Source: Leptotrichia sp. oral taxon 212 (lineage in GTDB: Bacteria; Fusobacteriota; Fusobacteriia; Fusobacteriales; Leptotrichiaceae). From it: a stretch of DNA of 64,000 bases. The translations under genes were made by a program, and so were the position numbers. Location of the stretch: assembly GCF_001274535.1 (NCBI RefSeq), contig NZ_CP012410.1, positions 1,771,126 to 1,835,125 on the forward strand, given 5' to 3'. Below the pieces are notes generated by a model that ran no database searches, had not been told where the DNA came from, and saw only the letters and a program-made list of their open reading frames with translations. This document shows positions 26,801 to 40,363 of this stretch, one piece after another (position 1 is the first letter of the stretch; each line of letters opens with the position of its first letter).

Positions 26801-29800
26801 TTAATACATTAGCAATATTAAACACAAGTATTTTAACAACAGAATTTACAATACACTTTGCTACTATTAATACAATACTATGAAAATCAATTTTAGAATA
26901 AAAACAGGCATTTACAATACACTTTGCTACTATTAATACCAAGTTACCGTGATATTAAGAGAAAAGATTTAACGGATTTACAATACACTTTGCTACTATT
27001 AATACGTTAACTGTATCAGATTCAATATCAGCATATTCATAATTTACAATACACTTTGCTACTATTAATACTTTAAATTGGGAAGATAGAGAAAAATATA
27101 AAGAGTATTTACAATACACTTTGCTACTATTAATACCTTTTAGTTTTAAGTGCCTTGAATATCCATACTTTAATTTACAATACACTTTGCTACTATTAAT
27201 ACTGTCTGAATTGCTGTTCCGAACTTATATCCACCTCTCATTTACAATACACTTTGCTACTATTAATACATATATATCTGTGCCAAGGCATTGAAATCCT
27301 CAGGCGTTTACAATACACTTTGCTACTATTAATACATGGAGTATTTTTTTTGTATATTCTGTGTATATTATATTTACAATACACTTTGCTACTATTAATA
27401 CTATCCTTTTGAGAACGGTATATACGGCGATAAATCATTTACAATACACTTTGCTACTATTAATACAAAAATGAGTTTCTGATATCTGAAAGAAATTTTG
27501 TAATTTACAATACACTTTGCTACTATTAATACAAACAGGGAAGATATATTTTTACATAGATTAAAAGAATTTACAATACACTTTGCTACTATTAATACCT
27601 TTTGGATTGTAACTCCAATCAGAACATGTGTTTCATTTACAATACACTTTGCTACTATTAATACGAACTAGCTAAAGAGACACTTGTAAATACTAAAGTG
27701 ATTTACAATACACTTTGCTACTATTAATACTCAAAGTTTCCAGTACAAGTTTTCTTTTTTTATCTTCATTTACAATACACTTTGCTACTATTAATACCTT
27801 CATATTCACCATCGGGCAGATTCTCAAATTCACATTTACAATACACTTTGCTACTATTAATACTATTCCAATCTGATTAAAATTTAATTTTTGGAACGCA
27901 TTTACAATACACTTTGCTACTATTAATACAATGTAAAATATCTTGTCAACAGTCAATTATCAATATTTACAATACACTTTGCTACTATTAATACTAAATA
28001 GCTTTTTAAGGCATTTATTCCAGGTCTTAAATTTACAATACACTTTGCTACTATTAATACCCCAGAACAAATTTACACGAAAGCTTAAAGAACTATTTAC
28101 AATACACTTTGCTACTATTAATACCTTCTTAATGCTACATTCGGAGCAAGTAAATTTAAATTTACAATACACTTTGCTACTATTAATACAAAAAACTAGT
28201 CCCAACATTATTATAAGAAACTTAATTTACAATACACTTTGCTACTATTAATACTTTTTTAAGCATCCGTTTTACTGAATTTTCTGTCATATTTACAATA
28301 CACTTTGCTACTATTAATACCTTATACCCTGTTACTTCATTTTCCTGTGAAAAATATTTACAATACACTTTGCTACTATTAATACAATCTTGTATTATTA
28401 TCCTCAACTTTTTCATTGAATTTACAATACACTTTGCTACTATTAATACAAGCTGTTATTGAAAAATATAACTTAGAATATGAAAATTTACAATACACTT
28501 TGCTACTATTAATACTTTACGTTTTGATACAGAAAATCCAAATGATATTGAATTTACAATACACTTTGCTACTATTAATACTAACAGATGACAGAGTAGC
28601 ACTTTCAATATTTGACATTTACAATACACTTTGCTACTATTAATACAAAAGGAATTTCTTCAACGACGTCTCCCGCCATTGTATTTACAATACACTTTGC
28701 TACTATTAATACTTCTGTTATTGTTTTCATTTTATTCACCCTTTCTTATTTACAATACACTTTGCTACTATTAATACTAGTTCAGCTCGTCCAAATTAAA
28801 TCTGCTACCCAGATTTACAATACACTTTGCTACTATTAATACCGTGAGATAGTTTCAAAGCCGAGCAGGAATAATAAATTTACAATACACTTTGCTACTA
28901 TTAATACTTTCATTTAAATGAATTCTATAGTTCCTGGACACGAATTTACAATACACTTTGCTACTATTAATACGATAAAAGGAAATATATTAAAAGCAGA
29001 CAGTTTTAATTTACAATACACTTTGCTACTATTAATACTAATTTTTTGGAATTTTAAGTCTAAGAAAATTTATATTTACAATACACTTTGCTACTATTAA
29101 TACAAAAACAACAACTGGATTATCAAAGTTATTTGTTTTATTTACAATACACTTTGCTACTATTAATACGTTCCATTTTCTTCTTATCCTAGTAGTTCTT
29201 CGGTAATTTACAATACACTTTGCTACTATTAATACTAATTTATCTGTCCATTGCTTTTAAGATTCACTGCATTTACAATACACTTTGCTACTATTAATAC
29301 TTGGAGCTGGTTGGAAGTCAGAGAGAATCTTCAAATTTACAATACACTTTGCTACTATTAATACTGTCTAAAATACTTGCAAGAGTTCCTCTTGTGTCAT
29401 GATTTACAATACACTTTGCTACTATTAATACAAAAGATGATGAAATGCAAGTAATAAATTCTACTGGATTTACAATACACTTTGCTACTATTAATACCGC
29501 CTGAGATTCCTCAACATCCATATACACTTTAATATTTACAATACACTTTGCTACTATTAATACTAACATTATTTTCCATGCATCCATGACAGCATCCACA
29601 TTTACAATACACTTTGCTACTATTAATACAGCATCTTATAGTTAAATTCCTCTTCATATTGATTCATTTACAATACACTTTGCTACTATTAATACTATAG
29701 AGTTAAGGGTAAAACCTTGATTTTATAATTAATTTACAATACACTTTGCTACTATTAATACGGACAGGGAAAAGCTGTTAAAAATAAAAAGATTTTTATT

Positions 29801-32800
29801 TACAATACACTTTGCTACTATTAATACAGTTATTTCTGTAATGTCTGTTTCTCCTGTCACTTATTTACAATACACTTTGCTACTATTAATACAAAATATC
29901 GATTACCTTTTTTTAATATAGTATAATCATTTACAATACACTTTGCTACTATTAATACTTACTCTCATTTCCACATCACCATCTGTTACAATCCCATTTA
30001 CAATACACTTTGCTACTATTAATACTTCTACATACCGCATACATGTATTTTATTAAATCAGCATTTACAATACACTTTGCTACTATTAATACAATTTATG
30101 GAAACAGATAAGGATAACATTCAATCCTATTTACAATACACTTTGCTACTATTAATACGAATTCTTTGATATAAACTGCTGCTCTATTGACATCATTTAC
30201 AATACACTTTGCTACTATTAATACTCCCTTTAAGTTTCATTTCTGTTTCAAGCGACATATATTTACAATACACTTTGCTACTATTAATACTTGAACACAA
30301 TATGCTGTTTTTCAAACGTAATAAAAATTTACAATACACTTTGCTACTATTAATACAGCTGTATTTACGACTTTAATATTTGCCGCAGGTTTATTTACAA
30401 TACACTTTGCTACTATTAATACGACATTTGAAGAAAAATTAGGATTTGAAGTAGCAAATTTACAATACACTTTGCTACTATTAATACCAGCTTAAGTCCA
30501 TTTAAGAAAAATCCGTTGACACATTTACAATACACTTTGCTACTATTAATACTTCAATAGCTTTAGCTACTCTCTCCAACTTATCCTGATTTACAATACA
30601 CTTTGCTACTATTAATACTCATAACAGTTATATTTAGATAAAAACTTAAGTTCTTCATTTACAATACACTTTGCTACTATTAATACTTTATAAGAAATAA
30701 AGTTAAAAACGATAAAGATTTACATTTACAATACACTTTGCTACTATTAATACTGCAACGTTAAAAAGCGGTTACAAACAGGAATCACAATTTACAATAC
30801 ACTTTGCTACTATTAATACCCTACAAAGCAAAATTTATATGTGATATTCTTGAAGATTTACAATACACTTTGCTACTATTAATACTCCCATATTTTCTGA
30901 TAATCATCTGACTTTATCTGAATTTACAATACACTTTGCTACTATTAATACTGGACAGTCACAATGAGAAGCTGAAGAAATTAAGAAATTTACAATACAC
31001 TTTGCTACTATTAATACATACAGGGAATATAAGCCTTCGAGAGTATTCTGCGAATTTACAATACACTTTGCTACTATTAATACCGAAAGCTTTGGAAAAT
31101 GCTATAAATAAAAAAACTATTTACAATACACTTTGCTACTATTAATACTGGCATTGCCAGAAACTCCATAAACTTCTTATTCTGATTTACAATACACTTT
31201 GCTACTATTAATACCAACTGGGAAAGCAGAAGAAAAGACTTATACAAAAATTTACAATACACTTTGCTACTATTAATACCTGGAAAAATAAGACAATGAC
31301 ACTTAAAAAAATTGATTTACAATACACTTTGCTACTATTAATACTTCAATATATACGAAATTTTTCATTTCTTCATCTTTATTTACAATACACTTTGCTA
31401 CTATTAATACAAATGTACAAGATTATGTAGAAGAACAAAGGCCGATATTTACAATACACTTTGCTACTATTAATACCGAAAATCAGGAACAGTTGAGGGA
31501 GAAAAATTTACCATTTACAATACACTTTGCTACTATTAATACCCGCTTATGGAACAAGAATTGATTATAAAAATTTAAATTTACAATACACTTTGCTACT
31601 ATTAATACTAAAGAAAATTTGGATTACATAACAGTTTATTTACTATTTACAATACACTTTGCTACTATTAATACGAAAAAAAGAACTTAAAGACAGATTG
31701 TTGCAGGACTATTTACAATACACTTTGCTACTATTAATACTTTCAATTCATTTGAATTCTTAAGAGATTTTGACAAATTTACAATACACTTTGCTACTAT
31801 TAATACTGCAATGTGAAAAGAGTTTTAAATGCAGTGAATGCAATTTACAATACACTTTGCTACTATTAATACTTTACTGTCAACTATATCAAGTATAATA
31901 TCTTCTACATTTACAATACACTTTGCTACTATTAATACACTGTATAGTACCTGAACTGGAACATCCGTTCACTATTTACAATACACTTTGCTACTATTAA
32001 TACGTCAGAAAAGAAAAGATGACCTTGAGAAATATGTTAGATTTACAATACACTTTGCTACTATTAATACGTTTTCCTGTGAAAAGTTAGTTGAAATAAC
32101 AAAGAGATTTACAATACACTTTGCTACTATTAATACCTTTCAAGTTTTGAAAGCTTTTTCTGTAGCGTTTCAATTTACAATACACTTTGCTACTATTAAT
32201 ACTCAGTTAATCTCATTTTTTCACCTCAAAATTGTTAATTTACAATACACTTTGCTACTATTAATACTAAAGTTGTAAAGCAATATGATGGACTTATTAT
32301 AAATTTACAATACACTTTGCTACTATTAATACAGATGTTTGCAACATATTAGAATTAAGAAATCCTAATTTACAATACACTTTGCTACTATTAATACTAC
32401 GAGTGATAATACAGTAATCTTTAGTATTCCTGAATTTACAATACACTTTGCTACTATTAATACATTAACTGCGGAAGTTAAGATTACAACTTTTGAAAAA
32501 TTTACAATACACTTTGCTACTATTAATACTTATTTCAGCGCGTCCTAGCCCGTTAATATAGTCAATATTTACAATACACTTTGCTACTATTAATACAAGA
32601 TGCGTAAGTATCAGCTCATCCTCTTCTAATACATTTACAATACACTTTGCTACTATTAATACACTTTCAAAAACACCCACATTTCAGTCTGACAATGAAT
32701 TTACAATACACTTTGCTACTATTAATACCTTGCAGCTCTTTCGCCTTGCATGTCATCAAAGTAATTTACAATACACTTTGCTACTATTAATACTGCGCTT

Positions 32801-34177
32801 GCTTCGTCTTCTCTTACTCCAGGATTTAAATTTACAATACACTTTGCTACTATTAATACTAAAGTACTTTTTGCTCTTGTTTTAAAATTTGTTTTATTTA
32901 CAATACACTTTGCTACTATTAATACGATGCAATAACTCATGCGATTGATACTAATTTAAACATTTACAATACACTTTGCTACTATTAATACTTATTTCCT
33001 GTATACTGAACAGCTTCTATAACTACATTTACAATACACTTTGCTACTATTAATACGATGGAAAAAGAAGTAAAATCCAGAGGAGTTAAAAAATTTACAA
33101 TACACTTTGCTACTATTAATACAGAAAGAAGACTTTCAAACATAAAACTAGAGCTTTTATTTACAATACACTTTGCTACTATTAATACTATGCTTTTTTT
33201 ACAAATAAAAAGACCAGTTTTATTATTTACAATACACTTTGCTACTATTAATACAAAAGTAAAAAAACAACGAAAGGAAATAAAAAATAAATTTACAATA
33301 CACTTTGCTACTATTAATACAGGAATAGGAATGAAATTTTTAAAAATATATTTATTATTTACAATACACTTTGCTACTATTAATACAAATATGCTGAATA
33401 CATGCAAAAGAAGAGCCTGGAAATTTACAATACACTTTGCTACTATTAATACTGCCATTATGATAAGAGTTAATCCCGAAGCAAGTTCATTTACAATACA
33501 CTTTGCTACTATTAATACAGACTAAAGTGTCTATATTGAAAGAAAATGAAGCAGATTTACAATACACTTTGCTACTATTAATACCTAGTATTAATTTCAT
33601 TTCCTGTTAATGCTATTTTTGATTTACAATACACTTTGCTACTATTAATACTAAAAAAATAAAAATTAGGAAGGGAGATAAAGAATGATTTACAATACAC
33701 TTTGCTACTATTAATACAGGAATATATTCTCCTGAATACCTACTGAAATAAAAATTTACAATACACTTTGCTACTATTAATACTAAGATACGCTCTCAGA
33801 AGCTCATATTTTCGTTTTAATTTACAATACACTTTGCTACTATTAATACTTTAAATGAAATTTTAGAAGTAAGAGAAGAAACGTATTTACAATACACTTT
33901 GCTACTATTAATACCTTCTTCATACTCAATATCTATTTTTGTTCCAGTAGAATTTACAATACACTTTGCTACTATTAATACCAGCATGATAGATTTGTTG
34001 CATCATGTGATAGATAATTTACAATACACTTTGCTACTATTAATACTTTTTTACCTTTAAATGTTAATTTGTAGTATGTGCATTTACAATACACTTTGCT
34101 ACTATTAATACCTCTGAAATTTCATTAGATTGAAAAGCCTCAATATAATTTACAATACACTTTGCTACTATTAATAC
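23760..34177 (-). CRISPR. Type I-B CRISPR array, 159 repeats and 158 spacers
   Basis: I counted 159 copies of a 30-base repeat separated by spacers of about 35-37 bases (mean period 65.7). On the transcribed minus strand the repeat begins GTATTAATAGTAGCAAAGTG and ends TATTGTAAAT, giving a crRNA 5' tag of TTGTAAAT if Cas6 cuts 8 bases from the end. Three copies deviate: the left-most (23760-23791, 32 bases, with an inserted AT and a substitution), the second (23828, one substitution) and the copy at 27306 (first base G for A). Degeneracy at the left and the cas genes and leader at the right give leftward transcription, with the newest spacers near 34148. Confidence 0.98.
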
Positions 34178-34380
34178 AGTTACTCATTTTGCTCAATGCT
34201 TATAATATCATATTTCTCTTTTTTTGTCGAACTATTATTTTTCATAAAAAATAATGATACTATTTAAGTCTTATATTTTTAATAATAAATTCGAAACCAG
34301 TTACAATAATACTTTCAAAATTTCTGTCGATACCATGAAGTTTTTTTATTATTAAAGGTCGACAGATTAAAAATTTTTTA
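34178..34380 (-). promoter_or_regulatory. CRISPR leader
   Basis: This AT-rich 203-base stretch between the first repeat and the cas2 stop has no coding frame. It holds the array promoter (34202-34230), an ATTATTTTT-CAT-AAAAAATAAT hairpin (34225-34250 region) and inverted CTGTCGA/TCGACAG arms (34324-34330 and 34359-34365). Such leaders direct spacer integration by Cas1-Cas2; which of these elements matter here is unknown. Confidence 0.75.
34202..34230 (-). promoter_or_regulatory. Promoter of the CRISPR array
   Basis: On the minus strand TCGACA (34230-34225), exactly 17 bases, then TATTAT (34207-34202) preceded by TGA, an extended -10. Transcription would begin near 34195, about 18 bases before the first repeat, reading leftward into the array. 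Confidence 0.6.
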
Positions 34381-34659
34381 TCAAAAAAAATTAGAAGTCT
34401 TATCATCTTCCATTCCCCAGAATTCCTTTTCAAGCCATTTTTCCTGCCTTGTTTTAAATAATAAGACTGAGTCCTTGTCCTCTCTAATATATTTCCTTAA
34501 TTCTAAATAAAGTTTCCTTAACAATACTGGTGTTATTTCACCTTCAAAAACTGATTTCTGAACATGTGTTAAATATTTTTTACAAATTTTAAAAACATTA
34601 CGAGAAATCCTTGCTCCATTGTCATCTGTTGAAATATCATATACTAATATAACATACAT
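34381..34659 (-). CDS. cas2: CRISPR-associated Cas2
   Basis: Cas2 is the structural partner of Cas1 in the spacer integration complex. This 92-residue protein begins MYVILVYDISTDDNGARISR, with the conserved early Asp (D9) of the ferredoxin-like fold, and has KYLTHVQKSVFEGEIT in the second strand-helix unit. The ATG lies one base after the cas1 stop codon, so translation is coupled. It is the last cas gene before the leader. Confidence 0.96.
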   Translation of the reverse strand: MYVILVYDISTDDNGARISRNVFKICKKYLTHVQKSVFEGEITPVLLRKLYLELRKYIREDKDSVLLFKTRQEKWLEKEFWGMEDDKTSNFF

Positions 34660-34660
34660 A

Positions 34661-35653
34661 CTACCACCATATTTTAAATCCTTCGTATTTTTTATCTTCC
34701 ATTAAGTGTTTCACTATTTTATATGCTTCTAATCTCATAAGGTGTCTATATGATACACTCCTTCCTAAGTCCCTATGTTTTATAGTAGTTTCAAGTCTTT
34801 CATTAAAAGTTTTTAAAATTAATTTCTGTGCTTTCTCTTTCATATAAAAATAATTTGAGTCTTTGGCAAAATCTTTTTCTGTAATCATTTTCTTATTCAG
34901 TAAAGAAAAAATAACTCTATCGGCAAGTAAAGGTTTAAAAATTTCAGCAAGATCAAGTGACAATGAAAATCTTCTATCTCCTACACTATGTAAATAACTT
35001 ATCGTAGGATTCAACTGACTAACATATATTTCAGACAGACAGGCAGTATAAACTAATGTATTCAAAAAAGAAATCATAGTATTTATCATATTATCAGGTG
35101 GTCTTTTTACTCTTTTTTCAAAATCAATTTCCTGATTTATAATAATATTCCAGCTGTCATAATATATTTTTCTTATACTTCCTTCAACTCCCATAAGTTC
35201 TTCAACATTTTGTGTTCTGAAAATGCCCTTTTTTAAAGCTTTTATCTGTTCTATAATTTCTTCGAAGTCTTTTCCTCTTTCCTGATAGTATCTTAGGTTT
35301 CTTAATATATTTGAACTTGCAGCATCAATTATCAGCTGTGCAATTTCTGTTCTTTTACTGTTATTTGTATAATTTTCAACCTGTTTAACAAATAATTTTC
35401 CTGAAACATTCGTTTCCTTAGGATAAAAAGTCCCTGTATAGAAACCATAATAATTAAACACATGTACAGGTATTTTTAAAGTTGCAAGATAATTTAAACA
35501 TTTTGTATTAAGGGAAACTTCACCAAATAAATATATGTCCCTTGTCATTTCAACCTTTATATCCTTGAATCTTCCATCCAATGCTGTTATTCTTACAACA
35601 TTATCTTTCCTCTTTAATTCTCCATTTGAAAATATAAAATAACTTTCAGACAT
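34661..35653 (-). CDS. cas1: CRISPR-associated Cas1 integrase (type I-B)
   Basis: Cas1 is the metal-dependent integrase that inserts new spacers. The 330-residue protein has the N-terminal beta domain (SYFIFSNGELKRKDNVVRIT) and a C-terminal helical domain. The catalytic residues fall in VEGSIRKIYYD (Glu), LHSVGDRRFSLSLDLAEIFK (His and Asp) and the intervening helices. An ATG three codons earlier abuts the GGAG; the ATG at 35653 has it 9 bases upstream and is chosen. It sits between cas4 and cas2 in one operon. Confidence 0.96.
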   Translation of the reverse strand: MSESYFIFSNGELKRKDNVVRITALDGRFKDIKVEMTRDIYLFGEVSLNTKCLNYLATLKIPVHVFNYYGFYTGTFYPKETNVSGKLFVKQVENYTNNSKRTEIAQLIIDAASSNILRNLRYYQERGKDFEEIIEQIKALKKGIFRTQNVEELMGVEGSIRKIYYDSWNIIINQEIDFEKRVKRPPDNMINTMISFLNTLVYTACLSEIYVSQLNPTISYLHSVGDRRFSLSLDLAEIFKPLLADRVIFSLLNKKMITEKDFAKDSNYFYMKEKAQKLILKTFNERLETTIKHRDLGRSVSYRHLMRLEAYKIVKHLMEDKKYEGFKIWW

Positions 35654-35742
35654 TTTAATCATCTCCTGTTTTTCCTAAAGTACATAATATTTAAATTACT
35701 CATCCATTACAAAGATAAAATAGATGAGTATTTATTTCAAAA

Positions 35743-36231
35743 TTAAATATAGCAGTATTCATAATAAGCACATTTTTTGCATCGCTTATCATTTATAACT
35801 TCAGGAGAATTTTCATTTATGCATATTTCTTCTATTTCGTTTAAAATTTTTTCTAAACGAATTTCATCTTCTTCAGATAAAAGAATTTCTTTTCTTTCCC
35901 TTATTTCAGGATAATCAATTATTCCCTTTTCTATTTCTATTCCTCTTTTTTTTAGAAAATAGATATAATATTTTACCTGCCATATTGCAGCTTCTTCTAT
36001 TGCCTTACTCTTTTTTATCTCATGAACAACTTTCCAGTTTCTTATAAAATCAATATTTACAGTTTCTTCTATGGCTATCTGTTTTGTTTCAAAGGAATAT
36101 CTGCTTTCATCAATCAATTTTCCCATTTTTACATTTTCATTAGTTTCTTCAAAGTTTAAATTCCTTGAAAAACACCATAATTTTCTTTTACATACAAAAT
36201 AATAGTTCATCATTAAGCCACTTATTCTCAT
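35743..36231 (-). CDS. cas4: CRISPR-associated Cas4 nuclease
   Basis: Cas4 trims pre-spacers to the right length and PAM orientation. This 162-residue RecB-like protein begins RISGLMMNYYFVCKRKLWCF, with a cysteine of the Fe-S cluster, and ends CKKCAYYEYCYI, supplying the other three. The nuclease core includes VHEIKKSKAIEEAAIWQVKY with the QxxxY-type motif. GGGAG precedes the ATG. It is placed between cas3 and cas1, the standard I-B order. Confidence 0.93.
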   Translation of the reverse strand: MRISGLMMNYYFVCKRKLWCFSRNLNFEETNENVKMGKLIDESRYSFETKQIAIEETVNIDFIRNWKVVHEIKKSKAIEEAAIWQVKYYIYFLKKRGIEIEKGIIDYPEIRERKEILLSEEDEIRLEKILNEIEEICINENSPEVINDKRCKKCAYYEYCYI

Positions 36232-36260
36232 AATAAACTCCCTGTTTCAATGCTGTTATA

Positions 36261-38678
36261 CTAAAAATATGAATCTTCAAAATCTTTCTCTTTTTTCTGC
36301 TTTAATACTTCCGCACCTTTTTCATACGAATAATCACAATCTAAAATAATCAACATTTCACAATCATTTATTTCTATTTTTTCTACCTGTTCAGGAGAAA
36401 TATCATCAAATTCATATTCAGGAATTGCTACTTTAAACTGATTTATTTCACGTCTTGCTTCTATTTTTTCACTTCTTAATTTCTTCCGCTCTTTTTCATC
36501 TAATCCTTTTGATTTTTTCTTCAAAATTTCAATATTTTTCTTTATTTCTTCTACATTTTCCTGATAAACAATTTTTGGAATTATATCTCTTGAAGCAATG
36601 TTTCTAAAAATTTTCTGTACTTCTGATTTTGTTTTTTCATATTCCACTATGTAATTTTTCAAAGCATAAATATTTTTTACTAATTTCCCATAATACTCTG
36701 TATCTTTTAGACTTTCAGTAGAATAAACCTCAGCAATTAATTCCAATTTTTTCTGTTCTGTTATCAATCCGTCAACTTCTAATAATGCTTCTTTGGATTT
36801 ATTATGAATTTCTTTATCTATAACTGCTTTGTAACTCTTTATTCTGGAACACTCTTCTGTAAAAACATAGCAGTTATATTTTTCATCCAAAATTTCTCTA
36901 TTTCTGTAACATCTTCCCATTCTCTGAAAAAGTCCGTTCAAATCTGATAATTCTGTAATAAGAATATCAAAATCCAAATCAAGAGATGCTTCAACTACTT
37001 GTGTACCAATCCAGATTCCATTTTCACAAATATTTTTTAATTCTCTTTCCTTTTTTACACTTTCCTTAAATCTTTTAGGATTGGCAAATTCAGAAATTTC
37101 TTTTTCTTTTTTAGCTCTGTCTTTTTTTATAAATCGGCTATGAAGTAAATTCAATTCTTTACATTCTATTCCTAAATTTTTCAAATCTTCATATATCTGT
37201 TTGGATTTTTTGACAGTATTGCAGACAACTAAAATTTTATTGTCTTTGTAATTTTCTTTTATAAATTCAGCATTGATAGTGTTTTTTAATACTTTTATAT
37301 TATGTCTTTTTTTATCATTTATAAAAGGTTCTGTAGTTACAAATTCTATTTCTTCCTTTTTTAACAAATCTATGATAATTCCTGGTAAAGTAGCAGTCAT
37401 TATAGCAAATTTCCCACCAAAATCTGTAATATATTTCAGTCCATATATCAAATAAGCTAATAAATCCGTTGAATACATTTGAATTTCATCAATAACCACT
37501 TTAGAATAAGATAGTGTAGCAACTTTTAATTCAAATCCCGGTGCTCTGAAAACAAAATCAAAAAGCTGGTCTATTGTGCAGACTGTCAATGGTAAGGAGA
37601 GCTGCTTTGTTTTGTCCATATACATAAATAGCTCATCACTATCCTGTTTTTCTAGATTATTTTTTTCCTTCTTTTTTGTATCTTCTATATATATTTCCCT
37701 AAAATCTGAATGTAGCAGTCCTATTCTATTTTCCAGTTTTTCAATTACAATCTGATTTTTTACCCTATTAAAAATCGAATTAATTGCCACTCTTAACGGC
37801 AATGTGAAAAATCCCTTATTATTACCTATCCAAAGTAGTCCTGCTTCGGTCTTTCCATATCCTGTCTGTGCCACCACTACAACATTTTCATTTTGATTAT
37901 GAATCATAAACTTCTGCAACTCATTCCAGTCATTTTTAGGATTATCCTTTTTCAATACATTTTTTAGAAAATCATCCATTTTTTCTTCAAGAAAATCATT
38001 TTTTTCCTCAACTGGAATATATGAACTTGCAGCATAGTCTATTTTATTCAGTAATCCTTTTAACATCACATATTTTTGAAAAGTTTCAAAGATTTCCTTT
38101 TCTGATAAGATAAAATCTTGAGAATAGATTCTTCCATTTAATTTATAATATTTTTTACTCAATTTCTTTAATTTTACTTTTTCATTCTCGATTCTAAAAA
38201 TAGAATACTTTAAATTTTCTCCTATATTCTCATTCATATAATCAAAATATATATTTTGTAACTTTTCCAAATATTTTAGAAAATAATCTGCTTCAATGTT
38301 CATTAATTCTATTTCTGACGAAAAATCTTCTTCCGAAATCTCTGAAAGGTCTCTTTCATGATGTAATGCAACAGAATAAGATAAAATTTTAATATCACTT
38401 TTATCAAAGCCATTTTCACTTAGACTTTTACTATCTATAAAAGAAGTACTTAATAATCCATGAGGAAGTTCTCCATTTTGCCTTTTACCAGATAACTTAC
38501 TTTGAAATTTTTTATTTATTTTTCCAAGATCATGGTAAATACAGGCAAGTAATAATAATTTTTTATCCACATTTATTTCAGAATATGTTATAAAAAATTT
38601 TTTTAAGTTGCTAATTAGATTTTCTGTATGTTCCATTATTGTTTCACCATTAGATTTTGCCAAAAACTCATTTTTCAT
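36261..38678 (-). CDS. cas3: CRISPR-associated Cas3 helicase-nuclease (type I)
   Basis: Cas3 unwinds and degrades DNA bound by Cascade. The N-terminal HD nuclease has H17, H49-D50 (CIYHDLGKINKKFQ), H73 and H106/H107 (ALHHERD). The helicase has Walker A AQTGYGKTEAG at about 270-280, DEIQ at 397-400, MTATLP at 428-433 and LFQRMGRCYRNREI near residue 600. At 805 residues it is a normal HD-first Cas3. It follows cas5 by about 20 bases. All catalytic motifs are intact, so interference should be functional. Confidence 0.96.
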   Translation of the reverse strand: MKNEFLAKSNGETIMEHTENLISNLKKFFITYSEINVDKKLLLLACIYHDLGKINKKFQSKLSGKRQNGELPHGLLSTSFIDSKSLSENGFDKSDIKILSYSVALHHERDLSEISEEDFSSEIELMNIEADYFLKYLEKLQNIYFDYMNENIGENLKYSIFRIENEKVKLKKLSKKYYKLNGRIYSQDFILSEKEIFETFQKYVMLKGLLNKIDYAASSYIPVEEKNDFLEEKMDDFLKNVLKKDNPKNDWNELQKFMIHNQNENVVVVAQTGYGKTEAGLLWIGNNKGFFTLPLRVAINSIFNRVKNQIVIEKLENRIGLLHSDFREIYIEDTKKKEKNNLEKQDSDELFMYMDKTKQLSLPLTVCTIDQLFDFVFRAPGFELKVATLSYSKVVIDEIQMYSTDLLAYLIYGLKYITDFGGKFAIMTATLPGIIIDLLKKEEIEFVTTEPFINDKKRHNIKVLKNTINAEFIKENYKDNKILVVCNTVKKSKQIYEDLKNLGIECKELNLLHSRFIKKDRAKKEKEISEFANPKRFKESVKKERELKNICENGIWIGTQVVEASLDLDFDILITELSDLNGLFQRMGRCYRNREILDEKYNCYVFTEECSRIKSYKAVIDKEIHNKSKEALLEVDGLITEQKKLELIAEVYSTESLKDTEYYGKLVKNIYALKNYIVEYEKTKSEVQKIFRNIASRDIIPKIVYQENVEEIKKNIEILKKKSKGLDEKERKKLRSEKIEARREINQFKVAIPEYEFDDISPEQVEKIEINDCEMLIILDCDYSYEKGAEVLKQKKEKDFEDSYF

Positions 38679-38697
38679 AATTAATTTCTCCTATAAA

Positions 38698-40361
<1,664 letters not shown>

Positions 40362-40363
40362 AA

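Noticed and set aside
28291-32080. Two spacers (after the repeats at 28291 and 32041) sharing TTTTCCTGTGAAAA
   Set aside because: Fourteen shared AT-rich bases between unrelated flanks do not show a duplicated spacer or common target.
24372-33525. Many short open frames on both strands with repeated VLIVAKCIVN, INSSKVYCK, LQYTLLLLI or FTIHFATINT segments, resembling repeat proteins
   Set aside because: They are translations of the CRISPR repeat in different frames; the repeated unit is the 30-base repeat and the variable part is spacer DNA.
34301-34316. A repeat-like stretch TTACAATAATACTTTC in the leader
   Set aside because: Too short and mismatched, with no spacer period relative to the array; AT-rich chance similarity is enough.
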